From positions 1-30,605 of the IMG/VR virus record IMGVR_UViG_3300042511_000079: 30,605 nt of DNA; one strand, given 5' to 3'. Positions within the stretch are counted from its first letter, which is position 1; every line of letters begins with the position of its first letter. Positions 29,505 to 30,605 of the stretch are shown piece after piece. Under the pieces are notes generated by a model. The model was given only the letters and a program-made list of their open reading frames with translations, made no database searches and had not been told where the DNA came from. Made by a program: the position numbers and the translations under genes. Source of the stretch: a virus.

Positions 29505-30055
29505 TTAATTATATTTTGTCCTAAAGATTTAGCAGGAACACCTGCATATTTTGTATATGGTTCTGATTCACCTTTAAAGAATGCACTTGCTCCTATCATA
29601 CAACCTACTTTAATTTGGCTAAACTGATGCAATACTGCATTCAATCCTATATTAGATTTTTCACCTATTACAGAATGTCCGCCAATTTTAGCACCGCAAC
29701 TGATTGTAACATTTGAATTTATTGTGCAATCGTGACCTATATGTGAATGTTTCATTATAAAACAATTATCACCTATATAAGTAGTTTGTTCTGTTCCTGC
29801 ATCTATTGTAACTAATCCTGTGATTATATTATTATTTCCAATGATAACTTTACCTTTTTTTATACAAGTTTTAATAACTTTTTTTAAAGTTCTATAATCT
29901 TTAGGATTAAAAGTAATACTTTCTTTTTCTTCTTCAATCCAAAACTCTTTATGTTCTGCAGGGTCACCTATAATACAATAAGCACCTATATAATTATTAT
30001 CACCTAATATAACATTATCACCTATGATTGCAGTTGGATGTATATAATTAGCCAT
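29501..30055 (-). CDS. LpxA-like left-handed beta-helix acyltransferase
   Basis: 184 residues of hexapeptide repeats (IHPTAIIGDNVILGDNNYIG..., then IGGHSVIGEKSNIG). The motif HSHIGHDC (H105, H108) corresponds to the catalytic-histidine HxxH of LpxA. The insertion at 31-60 (GDPAEHKEFWIEEE) and the ending KYAGVPAKSLG also match the LpxA style. Length is less than LpxA, with no C-terminal helical domain. Likely moves an acyl group to a nucleotide sugar or sugar. With the two transferases downstream it suggests a decorated glycan. Confidence 0.8.
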   Translation of the reverse strand: MANYIHPTAIIGDNVILGDNNYIGAYCIIGDPAEHKEFWIEEEKESITFNPKDYRTLKKVIKTCIKKGKVIIGNNNIITGLVTIDAGTEQTTYIGDNCFIMKHSHIGHDCTINSNVTISCGAKIGGHSVIGEKSNIGLNAVLHQFSQIKVGCMIGASAFFKGESEPYTKYAGVPAKSLGQNIIK

Positions 30056-30380
30056 TCTTTTTCTTTTTAGTTTTTTTAATAGGTTGTTCTGTTATAAAAC
30101 TAATTATTGTATCTTCCTCAAAATTATCATTAGTTAATTCAATTAAATTTTCTTTCTTTATTTCAGGTAAAGCTATATAGTATGCGTATAATTTTAATAT
30201 CATTTGCATCCTACAATCACCGCACCAAATGGTAAGTATAAAAGTAGGATTAAGATATAACCTGTATATATGCTCATACATTTTAAGTACAGGCAAATCT
30301 AGGTTTCTTACATAACCACTTAAAGCAGTTTCGTAATTGTTATAGTGTTCCTTTAAAAACTCCCTGTGTTCTAGTTCCAT
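30048..30380 (-). CDS. Hypothetical protein with WCGDC motif, 110 aa
   Basis: Contains LKMYEHIYRLYLNPTFILTIWCGDCRMQMILKLYAYY, a form I recall from small uncharacterised Bacteroidota phage proteins, and a lysine-rich tail (KKTKKKKNG). The CxxC could bind metal or act in redox, but it is too short to assign. It begins inside the end of the preceding membrane protein gene (10 bp overlap) and overlaps the acyltransferase start, so it is part of that operon. Confidence 0.62.
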   Translation of the reverse strand: MELEHREFLKEHYNNYETALSGYVRNLDLPVLKMYEHIYRLYLNPTFILTIWCGDCRMQMILKLYAYYIALPEIKKENLIELTNDNFEEDTIISFITEQPIKKTKKKKNG

Positions 30381-30605
30381 ATCTTATACATTAATGTTTC
30401 AATAATTGCACCTAGATAACCTGATATAAACAATACACTTGCTATATCTAAAACTAATTTAGGTGAGAAATATAATATGACCCCAACCCACGCAGCCAAA
30501 CAACTTCCGCAACTGAAAGGCTTGAAGTTGAGTTTCCATTTACGGTGTAGGTTGTGTATAGAATTAAAAAATAATGATGTACAGACACTTGTTATAATAA
30601 TTTGA
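30371..30605 (-). CDS. Small membrane protein with SCGSC motif; continues across the window junction
   Basis: The frame has no start codon inside this end and reads to the edge (first complete codon CAA at 30604). Continuing onto positions 14-1 of the minus strand adds ATG AAC ATT GCC AT, in frame with no stop, giving an 82-residue protein starting MNIAIQIIITSVCTSLFF. GGAGAG lies 7 bp before that ATG. It contains KPFSCGSCLAAWVGVILYF and a second hydrophobic stretch LDIASVLFISGYLGAII. The 'F.C..C...W.G' pattern resembles DUF1360-type small phage/host membrane proteins. Two or three membrane helices are likely. Function unknown. Confidence 0.68.
   Translation of the reverse strand, partial: QIIITSVCTSLFFNSIHNLHRKWKLNFKPFSCGSCLAAWVGVILYFSPKLVLDIASVLFISGYLGAIIETLMYKIWN

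Noticed and set aside
1-30605. CRISPR arrays, tRNA or rRNA genes, insertion sequences, integrase and attachment sites.
   Set aside because: I looked for regularly spaced repeats, cloverleaf-like GC blocks, transposase motifs and tyrosine or serine recombinases and saw none. tRNA absence was judged by eye only; a covariance search would settle it.

Overview
This 30.6 kb, AT-rich window is almost wall-to-wall phage: a tailed dsDNA phage (siphovirus-like, with a tape measure protein and no sheath gene seen) of a Bacteroidota/Flavobacteriia-type host. The host call rests on A-rich leaders without clear Shine-Dalgarno sites, exact TAnnTTTG promoter boxes, and structural protein types I associate with Bacteroidota phages (portal with a Cys/His tail, the KGETN-type protein, the LPTLGSTLYN connector, the KINQL-type fibre N-terminus). 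The ends appear to join. Read on the minus strand, position 1 runs into position 30605 and restores an uninterrupted 82-residue membrane protein that starts at 14. The window is therefore probably a complete circular or circularly permuted genome.

Almost everything is on the minus strand and reads from high to low coordinates. In that direction: a membrane protein and a Cys-containing small protein (30.6-30.0 kb); a sugar cassette of LpxA-like acyltransferase, GT2 and GT4 transferases (30.05-27.9); HNH nuclease, a small unknown, terminase small and large subunits (27.9-25.8); an accessory cluster of zinc-binding, coiled-coil and tiny membrane proteins (25.7-23.9); the tail module, with chaperones joined by a predicted -1 frameshift, a gp10-like protein, two large tail proteins and the tape measure (23.95-17.5); the head module, with an XkdF-like protease fused to a zeta-toxin-type kinase, scaffold, major capsid and a probable tail tube protein (17.4-12.5); a neck module of a KGETN-type protein, portal, connector and tail completion protein (11.2-7.8); an S74-chaperoned tail fibre and small virion proteins (7.8-3.5); lysis genes, with two holin-like proteins, a probable unimolecular spanin and an M15 endopeptidase (3.1-1.8); and a DEDDy exonuclease with small genes (1.8-0).

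Two plus-strand islands interrupt the late genes: 11574-12154 (small ORF and endonuclease VII) and 14790-15988 (four small genes). The second island, the 25.7 kb accessory cluster and the 322 cluster each follow the same two-box element, CGGTAA repeated exactly 20 bp apart. This suggests a three-promoter regulon separate from the late genes. A packed series of inverted repeats, one with a loop of eight cytosines, fills 12230-12386.

Points that stand out: the protease-zeta kinase fusion, which could load a kinase/toxin domain into the capsid; the three-copy CGGTAA element; the predicted A_AAT_TTA frameshift site; the paired-hairpin leader at 25164-25198; the unusual module order; and the absence of any recognisable polymerase, helicase, primase, integrase or repressor in what looks like a closed genome.
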